Shown in pieces: positions 35,624 through 44,174 of a DNA stretch of 48,528 nucleotides. The translations under genes and the position numbers were made by a program. The DNA is from JANQJA01 sp040880285 (GTDB lineage: Bacteria; Pseudomonadota; Gammaproteobacteria; Pseudomonadales; Azotimanducaceae). The notes under the pieces were generated by a model. It worked only from the letters and a program-made list of their open reading frames with translations. It ran no database searches and was not told the origin of the DNA. The stretch's first letter is position 1; each line of letters begins with the position of its first letter. The DNA lies in the NCBI GenBank assembly GCA_040880285.1, contig JBBDIT010000006.1, positions 1-48,528 on the forward strand, read 5' to 3'.

Positions 35624-36951
35624 ATCGCCGCACTGCATGCAAATTGTTAGCCGGTACTAGCGGAACTTTGTTGATGGCACCCGGACGCAGTATCTTCGGG
35701 TCTGCCATGAGGAATCCGGTTGCCGGTAGTCGGCTATATAATCATGTCCTTGAGTACACTCGCCTGGGTGAGCATAGAACCGGAACCGCCGGCGATCTCG
35801 CGACCTCGGCATGGGTCCGAGAAAAGTTCGAAGCATTCGGCCTTGAGGCCAATCTGGTACCGGTCAAATTGAACCTGTTTGAAGTTGACTCGGCATTCAT
35901 CGAAATTGATCACGTCCGTTTTCGCGCCGATCCCGAGTGGTTTCCGACAAGCACACCCTCCAATGGTGTAACGGCACCACTTCGAATGCTCAGCGAGGGT
36001 GAAGACGTAAGCGTGTTGCGTGGTCACATCTGGGTTACTGAAGTTCAGATGGAGCGACCTGTCATTCCAAAGGAAGTCAAGGAGCGGGCCCTTGACGCGG
36101 CCCGTGCTGGCGCATTGGGTGTGGTAATGGTTACACGGTTCCGCACCGATGAACTGACCGGCCGCGGTGCCCATGGTGAGGCAGGACATAACAAATGGAT
36201 TCCCATCCCTCTGGTCGCGGTCGCCGCGAAACACAAGGCAATCGTGAGTGCCGCCAAGCGGGGAGTCAAAGCGCGACTAGTGGTAACGGGTACAGAACAA
36301 CCTAACGCAAACGCTTACAACGTAACCGGCACCAACACCAGAGTAAACACCAAAGCACACACAGAAAAGGGCAACGACGCTAAATACATTATTGTAACGA
36401 CACCACAAAGTGGTATGTTTCGATGCGGCGGAGAAAGAGGCGGTGGCATCGCCTTGTTGCTTGGTCTTGCGGAGTGGGCGGGACGAAGGAATGGAAAGAC
36501 TCGCTATCTCTTCTCAACCAACACCGGGCATGAACAAAGTGGCAGTGGCGCACACAAGCTGCTTGAAGCTGTACCACACCCGGACCAGGTTGCTGCCTGG
36601 CTTCACCTCGGCTCGGGCATGTCCTCGTGGCACTGGCGGCCGAGGAAAGACGGCACGTTTGAACGCTATACCGAAAAGAGCGGAGTCAGGAATTTCGGTG
36701 CCTCACCCTCATTACTGCCGTTACTCAGCGAATCCTTCAAGCCCATCCCGGACCTTGAGCCACAGTCGCAACGTTATGCAGGCGAACTGCGTCACTATAT
36801 CGACGCCGGCTATGCATCTTTCGGGTTCTGGGGCTACAACCAGTTTGGGCACACCCTCGCTGATGGACCAGAACAGGTCTCACCCTCTCTGCTGGAGCCG
36901 GTCGGCGAGTGCCTTGTACGTGCACTTGAGGTTATCGAGCGAACCATTTGA
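35620..36951 (+). CDS. Tat-exported M28-like peptidase-fold protein, zinc ligands not evident
   Basis: The 443-residue protein begins NRRTACKLLAGTSG, a Tat-type signal. It has the M28 order: an N-terminal lid (GEHRTGTAGDLATSAWVREKFE), a PA-like insert (ARAGALGVVMVTRFRTDE, VPLVAVAAKH) and a C-terminal aminopeptidase fold (GGGIALLLGLAEWAGRRNGK, TRYLFSTNTGHEQSGSGAHK). In active M28 enzymes the zinc ligands are H-x-D, D, E-E, D, H. Here the sites read TPQSG, CGGERG and TGHEQ, so most ligands are absent. It is translationally coupled (ATGA) to the amidohydrolase. The two may work as a periplasmic binding or scaffold pair, or be relics. Confidence 0.75.
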   Translation: MNRRTACKLLAGTSGTLLMAPGRSIFGSAMRNPVAGSRLYNHVLEYTRLGEHRTGTAGDLATSAWVREKFEAFGLEANLVPVKLNLFEVDSAFIEIDHVRFRADPEWFPTSTPSNGVTAPLRMLSEGEDVSVLRGHIWVTEVQMERPVIPKEVKERALDAARAGALGVVMVTRFRTDELTGRGAHGEAGHNKWIPIPLVAVAAKHKAIVSAAKRGVKARLVVTGTEQPNANAYNVTGTNTRVNTKAHTEKGNDAKYIIVTTPQSGMFRCGGERGGGIALLLGLAEWAGRRNGKTRYLFSTNTGHEQSGSGAHKLLEAVPHPDQVAAWLHLGSGMSSWHWRPRKDGTFERYTEKSGVRNFGASPSLLPLLSESFKPIPDLEPQSQRYAGELRHYIDAGYASFGFWGYNQFGHTLADGPEQVSPSLLEPVGECLVRALEVIERTI

Positions 36952-36969
36952 CTCCTGTAAGTGACGGCA

Positions 36970-37260
36970 TCAGGCAAGCCCTTTGAGCAACACTAGGTTA
37001 GCCGTTGACGCTGCAAGCCGATGTTTGGCAAGTTGCTGATATTCGTCTGACTCATACCAGTCCCGCGCTGACGTTTCTGAGGGAAACTCAATCAGCACAG
37101 TACGCGTACAGCCCCACTCGCCTTCCAGTACCTGTACGCTCTCGTCTACAGACAGCAGCTTGCCCTCATACTTCGAGAAGATGTCCATAAATCCCGCTGC
37201 GTAGTGTCCGTAGCGCTCACGATCGTTGATGTTGAGTTCAGCAATCAGGTATACGGTCAT
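36970..37260 (-). CDS. DUF1330 family small protein
   Basis: From ATG 37260 the product is 96 residues: MTVYLIAELNINDRERYGHY at the start, then YEGKLLSVDESVQVLEGEW and VLIEFPSETSARDWYESDEY, the family hallmark. DUF1330 proteins are small ferredoxin-like dimeric alpha/beta-barrel proteins, related to antibiotic-biosynthesis monooxygenases; activity is unknown. The open frame extends to 37437 but that part is not family sequence. The stop converges on the M28-like gene 18 bases away. It is the last gene of a possible minus-strand run that begins with the 37289-38404 gene. Confidence 0.87.
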   Translation of the reverse strand: MTVYLIAELNINDRERYGHYAAGFMDIFSKYEGKLLSVDESVQVLEGEWGCTRTVLIEFPSETSARDWYESDEYQQLAKHRLAASTANLVLLKGLA

Positions 37261-37288
37261 AATTAATTGCCCTCGCGCCCTTACAGAG

Positions 37289-38404
37289 CTAATCCTCGCT
37301 TCCCAGGTTGGCCCGCTCGGAGAGCGCTTCTTTTTCCAGCAGCCGTGCGCCACGAAGAATACCACCCAGTGCATAGTTGCCTTCATGGCAGGCATACTCA
37401 AACACCCGATCATTGGTTGCAGGCCAGGTGTATTCACCGGACCAGGGTTTCTCCCAGGTATTCGGATCTTCCACCGTGAACTGGTACAGCAAGGTGTCCT
37501 GGTCGAGGCGTGAGAAGCGCTCGGTTACGGTAAGGGCAGCTGACGCCACCGAAAAGACCGAATCTTCACGGAAGTTGGTGGTTTCAACCACCAGTGTATC
37601 GCCTTCCCAATGACCGATGGAATCACCCATCCAGCGCCGCATCTGATCCGGCAAATGCTGGTCGTTGAGACGGATGATGCGCGCGTCATGGTTCATTTCC
37701 ACCATGATCATGACGTAATCATCGGTCTGCACGATTCGCTTCAGATTGTTATACATCACCGGCAACATGGGCGGACCCGACGTGGAGCCAAACCCCAGCA
37801 GGCAACGTTCAGATACCGGGCGTGACTCAGGATGGTCATAGGGACCTTTATCCATGTCGATCCACCAGGCCTTGCCAGTATTCTCGTGATAAAACTTCGC
37901 CATCTCCATGCGACGCTGTTGTGCCGCTGGCGTGAAGGCCGGCATGCGTCCATTTTCCGGTTCAGTGATGATCGAGGTACGAAATTTGCCGTCTATTTGC
38001 GTTACCTTCTCACCGATGTCGACAAAGAACGCGTTGTAACCACCAACACCGCCGGCCGCACCGGAAAATTCCGGCACAAAAATCTCGACTCCACCAGCTG
38101 GCGGCGCGGTCCGATCGGGATCACTGGGCGCGTTGTCCCTGGCGAGACTCTCTTTCCAGTACTGCTCGATCTCGGCGGCCTCCTCCGCCGTTACCGTCAG
38201 CTTGTCGCCATAGCGCCGGGGCCGCGACAGTGGCGTTAAAGTTGCGACGTCATAGGTACCGGACAAATCTGGATGACCGGATGCTGTTCGCGGTAAATCT
38301 TCCTGGGCCAGGGCAGTGACCGCACCCAGGGCGACTACCAACGACAGGACTCCGGTCGCCACTCGCATAACAGGCAGGTTCAGGGCAAGTTTGAGGGTGG
38401 GCAT
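37289..38404 (-). CDS. Exported conserved protein of unknown function
   Basis: The 371-residue precursor has a signal peptide (VATGVLSLVVALGAVTALAQ) and then SGHPDLSGTYDVATLTPLSRP. It carries the run GGYNAFFVDIGEKV, RTSIITEPENGRMPAFTPAA, SERCLLGF, MVEMNHDARIIRLNDQHLP and WMGDSIGHWEGDTLVVETTN. These blocks are well conserved in a large uncharacterised family of exported proteins from proteobacteria and acidobacteria. No catalytic motif is known. It is probably periplasmic. Length is normal and start ATG 38404 is the only good one. The name of a Pfam family could not be recalled with confidence. Confidence 0.82.
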   Translation of the reverse strand: MPTLKLALNLPVMRVATGVLSLVVALGAVTALAQEDLPRTASGHPDLSGTYDVATLTPLSRPRRYGDKLTVTAEEAAEIEQYWKESLARDNAPSDPDRTAPPAGGVEIFVPEFSGAAGGVGGYNAFFVDIGEKVTQIDGKFRTSIITEPENGRMPAFTPAAQQRRMEMAKFYHENTGKAWWIDMDKGPYDHPESRPVSERCLLGFGSTSGPPMLPVMYNNLKRIVQTDDYVMIMVEMNHDARIIRLNDQHLPDQMRRWMGDSIGHWEGDTLVVETTNFREDSVFSVASAALTVTERFSRLDQDTLLYQFTVEDPNTWEKPWSGEYTWPATNDRVFEYACHEGNYALGGILRGARLLEKEALSERANLGSED

Positions 38405-38476
38405 AGGTCAGTTCCCGCATCGAATGATCGGATGATTGTCGGTGCCCTGCGCAAATTGTGCAAGCTCGCTACCGTG

Positions 38477-39688
38477 CTATAGCGCTTTCCGGATCGCCTG
38501 TGTCACCGCCTCAATATGCTTGCCATAGTCACTCCCGGTGGCTGTCGGTGCATTACCGTGGGCAGCGATCACCAATTGTGCCGCCGGGTCGACATAGATT
38601 TGTTGTTCAAATATACCGAGGGCCGCATAACTGCCCTGGTCATATAGCCACCACAGATAGCCGTAATTCTCATAGCCTTCAGACGGCCGCGTTGACCTTG
38701 CCATCCAATCCGCGGGCAGAACCTGGGTGCCATCCGCCAGCTTGCCATTGTTCATGGCAAACAGGCCGATGCGAGCATAGTCGCGCAACGTGGCACTAAT
38801 GCAACAGCCACCGGTTTCGCCACCGGCAGGACCGCCCAACAACCAGGTCGCATCCGACTCCATACCAAACGGCTGCCAGATCTTGTGAGCCAGGTAAACC
38901 GTGGCATTGTTCCCAATCGCGGCTCGCAGGATTTCACCGACAAGGTTGGTCTCACCGGTATTGTAATTAAAAGTCTTACCTGGTTCGCTCTCCCTCGACA
39001 ACTGCGCCAGATATCGCACCAGCTCAAGACCGTTGGCGCCACCGGCATTGGCAACATCTGACTCAGGATCCGCATAGTCTTCATTCCAGGCCACCCCGGA
39101 TGCCATATGGAGCACATTTTCGATCGTGGCATCCTCGTAGGGTGTACCTCTCAGCCGCGGCAAATAGTGTGATACCGGTTCGTCAACACTCTCGATATAG
39201 CCATCGACGAGGGCCGCCCCGAGCAACATCGAGGTCACCGACTTGGTTACAGAGAACGATATCCAGCGCGTCGATTGGTCGTTGCCAGCGCCATAATGCT
39301 CGAACACGATGTCCCCATCCTTGACTACAATCAGCCCCATAGCTGAAGGCATGGCGACAAAATCTGCCAGCGTAAAAGTCTTGTCATCGACCGTGTAGGT
39401 CAACCCGGATAAATCCATGGGATTCTCGTCCAGCACCAGCGGTGTAGCACTCGCCTCGATCGTTCGCGTGGGGTACAGTTGATCAATGCTTTTAAAGGCG
39501 ACCCGCCGTTCTGGCGTGGAGAAAAAGAGAAGCCCCTCGGCGGTGCCGCTCGCCAGGCGTTCAGCGAGTGCCGCCACCATCGCCGCATCACCCTTATCCG
39601 CGGGCGCCGTTTCGCCAGAAAGAAACGTGCAGCCAGATAACAACAACAGCATTGCGTACACGAATGGTGTATTAAGTTTGATCTTCAT
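38477..39688 (-). CDS. Serine hydrolase lipoprotein, beta-lactamase class C family
   Basis: ATG 39688 with GAGG 7 bases before it is preferred to the longer open frame at 39727. The 403-residue precursor has the lipobox LLLLSGC (Cys20), so it should be a lipoprotein. The nucleophile motif S-x-x-K is SVTK at 146-149 in RWISFSVTKSVTSML. The second motif is FNYNTGETNLVGEIL. The family includes esterases, D-aminopeptidases and 6-aminohexanoate-dimer hydrolases; a true beta-lactamase is not implied. The C-terminus ends in a LVIAAHGNAPTATGS block that places the third motif H-x-G. It stands alone, opposite to any regulator. Confidence 0.9.
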   Translation of the reverse strand: MKIKLNTPFVYAMLLLLSGCTFLSGETAPADKGDAAMVAALAERLASGTAEGLLFFSTPERRVAFKSIDQLYPTRTIEASATPLVLDENPMDLSGLTYTVDDKTFTLADFVAMPSAMGLIVVKDGDIVFEHYGAGNDQSTRWISFSVTKSVTSMLLGAALVDGYIESVDEPVSHYLPRLRGTPYEDATIENVLHMASGVAWNEDYADPESDVANAGGANGLELVRYLAQLSRESEPGKTFNYNTGETNLVGEILRAAIGNNATVYLAHKIWQPFGMESDATWLLGGPAGGETGGCCISATLRDYARIGLFAMNNGKLADGTQVLPADWMARSTRPSEGYENYGYLWWLYDQGSYAALGIFEQQIYVDPAAQLVIAAHGNAPTATGSDYGKHIEAVTQAIRKAL

Positions 39689-39757
39689 GCCTTGACCTCG
39701 TATCAATGGATCGGTTTGCATGCACATTGTTAATTGTTAGATGGTCGCATACAGCCC

Positions 39758-40222
39758 TCAAGTAGTACCGAGCAACAACTGCGCAACCGTCACCAGAATA
39801 ATGAATAATAATACATATCCAACGCTAACCAGGGCACTGAGTACATACTTTAATATTACTCCTCGTTCGGAACGAAATACTCGCGAACTAGTGTATACCG
39901 CCATGAGTCCACAAAGCACCCCCAAGGCACCTCCAATAAAAACGAGAACAATTGGAATCCCCATCCATAGATATTCGTACCATGCCAATGGCTTCGCAAT
40001 AGCTACATCTTCCTCGCCGATTGTTACTCTGGGAATGGGATCGAAGAATACTGAAGTCAACTTTACAGCGCACAATTGTCCGTGGTCATCGCGGACTTCG
40101 TACTTCCCTCGCTTACCTGCAACAACTTCCCCTTTCTGAAGTAGTTTAGGGCTAAGCCACTTGGCTGGTCGAATTGATAAAGGTTTTGATTGGAAGGATT
40201 CGTGATTGATTGATATATCCAT
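39758..40222 (-). CDS. Small membrane protein, unknown (candidate old integron cassette gene)
   Basis: The 154-residue protein has a soluble N-terminal half (about 75 residues, including GEVVAGKRGKYEVRDDHGQL) and two long hydrophobic segments (IPIVLVFIGGALGVLCGLMA and YVLSALVSVGYVLLFIILVT). AAGGAG stands 9 bases before ATG 40222. Base composition is AT-richer than neighbouring genes. Upstream lies an attC-like half-site (40242-40260); downstream 13 bases past the stop is an ATCTAAC heptamer in the gene's sense direction that looks like an attC R'' box without the rest. Function is unknown. Confidence 0.65.
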   Translation of the reverse strand: MDISINHESFQSKPLSIRPAKWLSPKLLQKGEVVAGKRGKYEVRDDHGQLCAVKLTSVFFDPIPRVTIGEEDVAIAKPLAWYEYLWMGIPIVLVFIGGALGVLCGLMAVYTSSRVFRSERGVILKYVLSALVSVGYVLLFIILVTVAQLLLGTT

Positions 40223-40241
40223 ATATGACTTCTCCTTGTCG

Positions 40242-40324
40242 TTCTAACAGCGGATTAAGCTGCCTTCAGTTTTCTGTAGCTATTTCTACCGTGTGCTTTA
40301 TTGAAGCACAGATCATGGTTTTCA
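40242..40324 (-). other. Degenerate attC-like site
   Basis: Read on the minus strand it ends with GCTTAAT, five bases (CCGCT) and GTTAGAA, matching the L'-spacer-R' order of the intact attC sites to the right. On the plus strand the TTAAGCTGCC portion is identical to that in the attC sites at 45394 and 48399. The other half is poorly kept; TGAAAAC at the stop of the 40322-40612 gene may be its R'' box. Probably a decayed site. Confidence 0.5.
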
Positions 40325-40612
40325 GAGAATCGTGTTGATTGCTTGCTGAAGCATTTGAAGAGAATTTTCGAGATATGGCCGGGCTTCTGCGAACGCCCAA
40401 ATGGTGAGAGAAGTAAGAATTATTGGCTGTGCTACCACAAAGGCAAGAGCGCCAAATGCCTCGAAGAAAAATTTCATGTTCTTTCCGGTTTCCCGCGTGA
40501 TTCTTAGGTGCCCAATCACATCAACGCCCATTTTTGTTAGCACCCACAACTCAAGGATCGTGAGAATCGAGAAGAAAGCTACGATCCCTGTCATGACAAG
40601 GAGTAATTCCAT
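40322..40612 (-). CDS. Small two-helix membrane protein, unknown (candidate cassette gene)
   Basis: The 96-residue protein has two hydrophobic segments (LLLVMTGIVAFFSILTILEL near the start and ALAFVVAQPIILTSLTIWAF near the middle) separated by a basic stretch (RITRETGKNMK). A strong AGGAG box lies 7 bases before ATG 40612. No family is recognised. Like the next gene it is a small AT-rich membrane protein with an attC-like site after its stop, which suits an old integron cassette. Confidence 0.65.
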   Translation of the reverse strand: MELLLVMTGIVAFFSILTILELWVLTKMGVDVIGHLRITRETGKNMKFFFEAFGALAFVVAQPIILTSLTIWAFAEARPYLENSLQMLQQAINTIL

Positions 40613-40675
40613 AGGCTATCTCCTGGAAGCTAATAGGATCGTCGATGGTATATTTTCCACATATCGCGATGGAAT

Positions 40676-40787
40676 GCAGCCATTTTGGGCCGGCCTCACG
40701 TGGACGCTGTTCGTGCCCTGCTACCTGATCGAACACGATTACGCCAGGGCGCAAGAGACCCATTTGGCACCGGCGTTCTACGATTAG
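40676..40787 (+). pseudogene. Possible gene fragment, C-terminal tail of a membrane-associated protein
   Basis: The plus-strand frame GMQPFWAGLTWTLFVPCYLI followed by EHDYARAQETHLAPAFYD has the look of the last residues of a real protein: Trp-rich, one hydrophobic stretch, natural codon use. Nothing upstream in frame looks coding, since the 40322-40612 gene runs opposite. It ends convergently with the isomerase gene. It may be a truncated gene left beside the old cassette insertion; a chance reading is possible. Confidence 0.3.
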
Positions 40788-41392
40788 CCGTTTGCTCGCA
40801 GTGCCGCTGCTTCAAGGGCGTCTCGCAACTTGTCCTTGCCGAAGAAGATTTCGTCACCCACGAGCAGCGTGGGAGAGCCGAATGTGCCGCGATCGACCGA
40901 ATGCCCTGTGCACTCGATCAGGCGTTGTTTTACGGACGCGTCCGCAATCCCTTCAAAGATCTCCTGAACCGGCAACCCGGCCGCATCCAGTGCAGCCGCA
41001 ATGACCTCGTCTTCGTCCATCTTGAGCGCCTGTTCCCACGTCGCGCGATACATGACATCAATGTAACGCTGGTAGTATTTCGTACCCTGGGCAAATACGG
41101 CGCCTCGCATCATCTTCAACGTATTGACGGGAAAATGGGGGTTCGACACCTGCGGCGCAATGCCGTGCGCTGCACAGAATCGCTGCGTTTCGATCCGCTG
41201 GTAATCCGGTTTGTTCCTGACGCCCTGAAGTGACACCGCCGGAGAGACATTGTTGGTCGCCTTGAACACGCCGCCCAGCAGGATCGGTACATATTCGAAC
41301 TCGATCCCGGTCTGCTCCGTCACCGCTGGAATGACCTTGTGCACCAGATAGGCGTTCGGACTGCCAAAGTCATAGTGAAATTCAATCTTCAT
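40784..41392 (-). CDS. DsbA-family 2-hydroxychromene-2-carboxylate isomerase-like protein
   Basis: The 202-residue protein has the DsbA/GST-kappa fold: MKIEFHYDFGSPNAYLVHK at the start, where Ser11 replaces the first Cys of DsbA and would bind glutathione, the helical insert, and the closing GTFGSPTLLVGDEIFFGKDK with the cis-proline. These features match NahD-type isomerases, which convert 2-hydroxychromene-2-carboxylate to trans-o-hydroxybenzylidenepyruvate in naphthalene catabolism, but many family members have other roles. No aromatic dioxygenase genes are nearby. It overlaps convergently with a plus-strand fragment. Confidence 0.9.
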   Translation of the reverse strand: MKIEFHYDFGSPNAYLVHKVIPAVTEQTGIEFEYVPILLGGVFKATNNVSPAVSLQGVRNKPDYQRIETQRFCAAHGIAPQVSNPHFPVNTLKMMRGAVFAQGTKYYQRYIDVMYRATWEQALKMDEDEVIAAALDAAGLPVQEIFEGIADASVKQRLIECTGHSVDRGTFGSPTLLVGDEIFFGKDKLRDALEAAALRANG

Positions 41393-41475
41393 GGATTGCC
41401 TGCTTTCCAGCCGGGCGTGTCGGACGCATCCGCGGCGGCCCGGTATCTACTATTTTGGGTGGCAAGCGGATACAA

Positions 41476-42867
41476 TTACCGTAATACCGGTACAAACAGG
41501 AAATCGCCGCCATCGTGACCTGCCAGCCGAATGTCGCCATATTCAGGAGTCTGGTTCGAGTTCACCATGACTGGCCGCCTCAGGTTCGAGAACAGAGTAT
41601 GACCGTCTAAAATAATCTTGTTGGTGGTCAGCGCGTTGATGAAGGCGCGAGCAAAAACTGAATGACCCTCACTTCCCTCGTCAGATACTGGCTCGAGTCC
41701 ACCAGAGGTCAGTACGGTCCTTGCACGTTTGTTGGCCAACCGCTCGACAAAATCAGGTGCCGGAACAGTCAGGTTGACACCACGAGTCAGCGTCCCCGAG
41801 TAGCAACTGTCGGCAACTACCATCACGTGCTTCGCTTGCAGCGCACGGAGCGCATCAGTGATGGATGAATTGGAAACCCAGTTAGTCGGATCCTCTGCTT
41901 GCGCATCCACCGGCAACCAATAGCCGCGACCGGCGTCGGCATCCAGCCAGCCGTGCCCGGCATAGTAGATCAGCAAGTTGTCAGAGGCAGTGAGCGACCG
42001 TCGCATCTGGTTGAGCGCACGAAGAATATCGGCACGGGTCGCATCAATCATCAGCGACACCTGAAATCCATACACCTGTTCAAGAACACTGCCGACCGAC
42101 CGCGCATCAGCGATGGCCGTTACGAGTTGTGGCAGGTTCACATAATGATTGTTGCCGATAACGAGCGCGTGGTAGTTACCGAAGCCGCTACGGGTACCAA
42201 ATGTCCAGTGCTGACTTGTCAGCGCTGGTTGCGAAGGCAGCGAGGCAACACTCATCCGCTCGAGAATTGAAGCGTTGATTGCAGTTGCGAGCTGATTATC
42301 CTGGTCCAGGGCGCTGGCCAGACTACTGAGCGCTGCATTGGTCGCTTCCTTGAATTTTGGCACGGTAGCGGGATAAGGCATCTTGCGCTCACCCAGTCCC
42401 TCAACGCGCCCAATCTCCCGTTGGTCCTGATTGATGAAGATCCCGGTGATCCCGATGCGTGTCGTCTGAAAGGACATGCTCGCGACTTCGGCGCGAAGAT
42501 CGAGCACCATAATGATGTCCACCGGCGCTGACCGGGCCAGCTCAAGGCTTTCAAACCGAAGCACATCCTCGAACCGCCTTGTCAGGACATCGTTGATGCC
42601 GCCGGTAAGGTATTGTGGATCGAGGTCTGCAATGCCTGTTCGATTCTTGAGGACGGCGACGGACTCATATTTTCGAAGATGCTCGGCGACGTGATCCATC
42701 GACTTGTGCGCATTGTCGGAAAGAACAACGCCGAGCGTGAGATGTGTGTAAGGGGAGTCGGAACGGGCGCTGCGGCCGATCGTTGCGAGCGGGTCCGAGA
42801 ATTCCGGTGTAGGCGTCGTACAGGCCGTCGTGAGCAGCAAGATGGTAAGACAGAATCTCGATCGCAT
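41476..42867 (-). CDS. Caspase-domain (peptidase C14) lipoprotein, orthocaspase-like
   Basis: The 463-residue precursor carries a lipobox LLTTAC (Cys16). Residues 40-200 form an unassigned domain. The C14 p20-like domain follows (about 230-440): ALVIGNNHYVNLPQL, the catalytic His305 in IYYAGHGW and Cys355 in MVVADSCYSG. Both catalytic residues are retained. Basic-residue-specific cleavage is typical for such proteases. A lipid anchor would put the protease on the inner or outer membrane, facing the periplasm. The unassigned domain has alternating strands and helices such as APVDIIMVLDLRAEVA. No obvious regulator partner or effector is next to it. Confidence 0.9.
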   Translation of the reverse strand: MRSRFCLTILLLTTACTTPTPEFSDPLATIGRSARSDSPYTHLTLGVVLSDNAHKSMDHVAEHLRKYESVAVLKNRTGIADLDPQYLTGGINDVLTRRFEDVLRFESLELARSAPVDIIMVLDLRAEVASMSFQTTRIGITGIFINQDQREIGRVEGLGERKMPYPATVPKFKEATNAALSSLASALDQDNQLATAINASILERMSVASLPSQPALTSQHWTFGTRSGFGNYHALVIGNNHYVNLPQLVTAIADARSVGSVLEQVYGFQVSLMIDATRADILRALNQMRRSLTASDNLLIYYAGHGWLDADAGRGYWLPVDAQAEDPTNWVSNSSITDALRALQAKHVMVVADSCYSGTLTRGVNLTVPAPDFVERLANKRARTVLTSGGLEPVSDEGSEGHSVFARAFINALTTNKIILDGHTLFSNLRRPVMVNSNQTPEYGDIRLAGHDGGDFLFVPVLR

Positions 42868-42899
42868 ACCTCTGCTCCCGGCCTGATGGCATTGCCTTG

Positions 42900-42995
42900 T
42901 TAAAACAGGACCAGGTAATAGTAGCCCTTTTCCACGGCTTTCTCCACCATGTAGCCCTCGCCTAAAACCGCCTCAATGTGGCAACTGCCAGCAAC
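42900..42995 (-). pseudogene. Possible C-terminal remnant of a gene
   Basis: A 31-codon frame ending TAA at 42900 reads GCY-like text GSCHIEAVLGEGYMVEKAVE then KGYYYLVLF, which looks like a natural protein end, but an in-frame TGA at 42996-42998 cuts it off upstream. Nothing else is found in 42868-43145. Identity is unknown, and it may be chance. Confidence 0.25.
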
Positions 42996-43145
42996 TCAGT
43001 ACTGAAATTGAAATGACTATTGGTTGAACAGGACGCCCACTGGTTACGCATCGGGAGAACACCAGGCCATTCAATCTGCGCGCCCAATCGACGGCCGCGG
43101 CGTATTCGAGCGTGCAGGCCTATCGGGTTTTGTGTTCGCCTGGCT

Positions 43146-44057
43146 TTATGAATAGGGTTCCAGATTCAACGTGCCCTCAATTTTTTCGCGCACCTCATCA
43201 GGCACGCCCGCCTCTTCTGCAAACGATATCCATTTCGATACCGTCGCCTGCACTTCGACAACGATTATTGCAGCGCGCCCCCGTTTCATCGAAGCCGACC
43301 TGGCGCAGACGTTGAAGTCCTCCAGCGTGAACCTGTCGCGTTTTCCGTTCATCGTCATCTGATGGCTTGCCGTCCACGCACCGGCAGGATTGAAGCTGTA
43401 GGTCATGTCAAAGGCCGGCGCCAGCGACCACTCACCGGATTGATTCATCAGGAAGGCGATATTCTTCACGTGGTCATCCTGATTGCGGGCCACGATGTTG
43501 AATACCATGCGCCGGAACAGTTGCTCGATGGCCTGCATGGGCAACTGCAGTTGCCGCATCACCAGCAGGGTCTGTTCGTAGCTGTAAGCGCCCGCTCTAT
43601 TGAAATCGTAGTGCGCCAGTGCGCACAGTGACTGCCTGTGAAATTTCTCGCCGGCACCAACACGATCAAAGCGGCGCGTCATGAAATGCGACCGGCCATT
43701 CTCTTTGAACAGCCGGGATTCACTCATCTCTATGCCACAGTCGAGCGCCATCAGGTAATCGGCATACTCGATTAGGCCGTAGCCTTTCGGGTCTTCCAGC
43801 TCCTTGTCCTTGTTGCCACTGACGCCGTCGAATTTTAGTAGCCAGTATTCAAACCCCTTGCCGGCTTTGACCTGGCCGGACCGCACTTCATTGGTTTTCG
43901 GATTCCATGCGATGACCGCCTTCGCCCTCGCGCCACCGGCGGAGGTGCCCACGCGCAGAAGATCCGGCAGCGAGTCGGCCAGCAGCCCGAGGAAAGTCTG
44001 GCGTGAAAGCTCGGGGAAGCGGTGCACGCGCCGGGACAATGGGATCATGATCGGCAC
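43146..44057 (-). pseudogene. hipA: HipA-family kinase with internal and N-terminal loss
   Basis: HipA toxins are serine/threonine kinases that act on glutamyl-tRNA synthetase and are held by HipB. The 303-residue frame keeps the kinase C-lobe: VGTSAGGARAKAVIAWNP, GFEYWLLKFDGV, HFMTRRFDR, the catalytic ARNQDDHVKNIAFL and the metal-binding SLAPAFDMTYS. Before this, GLLADSLPD joins directly to LLRVGTSAGG near 43961, whereas full proteins have about 80-100 residues between (the N-terminal domain end with the GALEF block). The N-terminal domain is also missing; the open frame upstream still reads SGIQLVPIMIPL, which fits HipA, then is lost. No hipB is present. Confidence 0.7.
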
Positions 44058-44174
44058 GAGCTGAATGCCGCTTTGCGCGAATATAGCAATTGGCCGATTT
44101 ACTGCTGGAAAATGGGGGAAACGGCAGCGAAATAACTACCTGAAACCACTTGACAGAGCGGTCTTGCGACTGGA

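Noticed and set aside
40401..40787. Full 128-residue plus-strand gene
   Set aside because: The first two-thirds is antisense to a small membrane gene with a strong ribosome-binding site; only the last 37 residues look coding.
43040..43120. Ninth attC site suggested by AACACCAGG at about 43052
   Set aside because: Only the short block is shared; the L' box and opposite half are missing.
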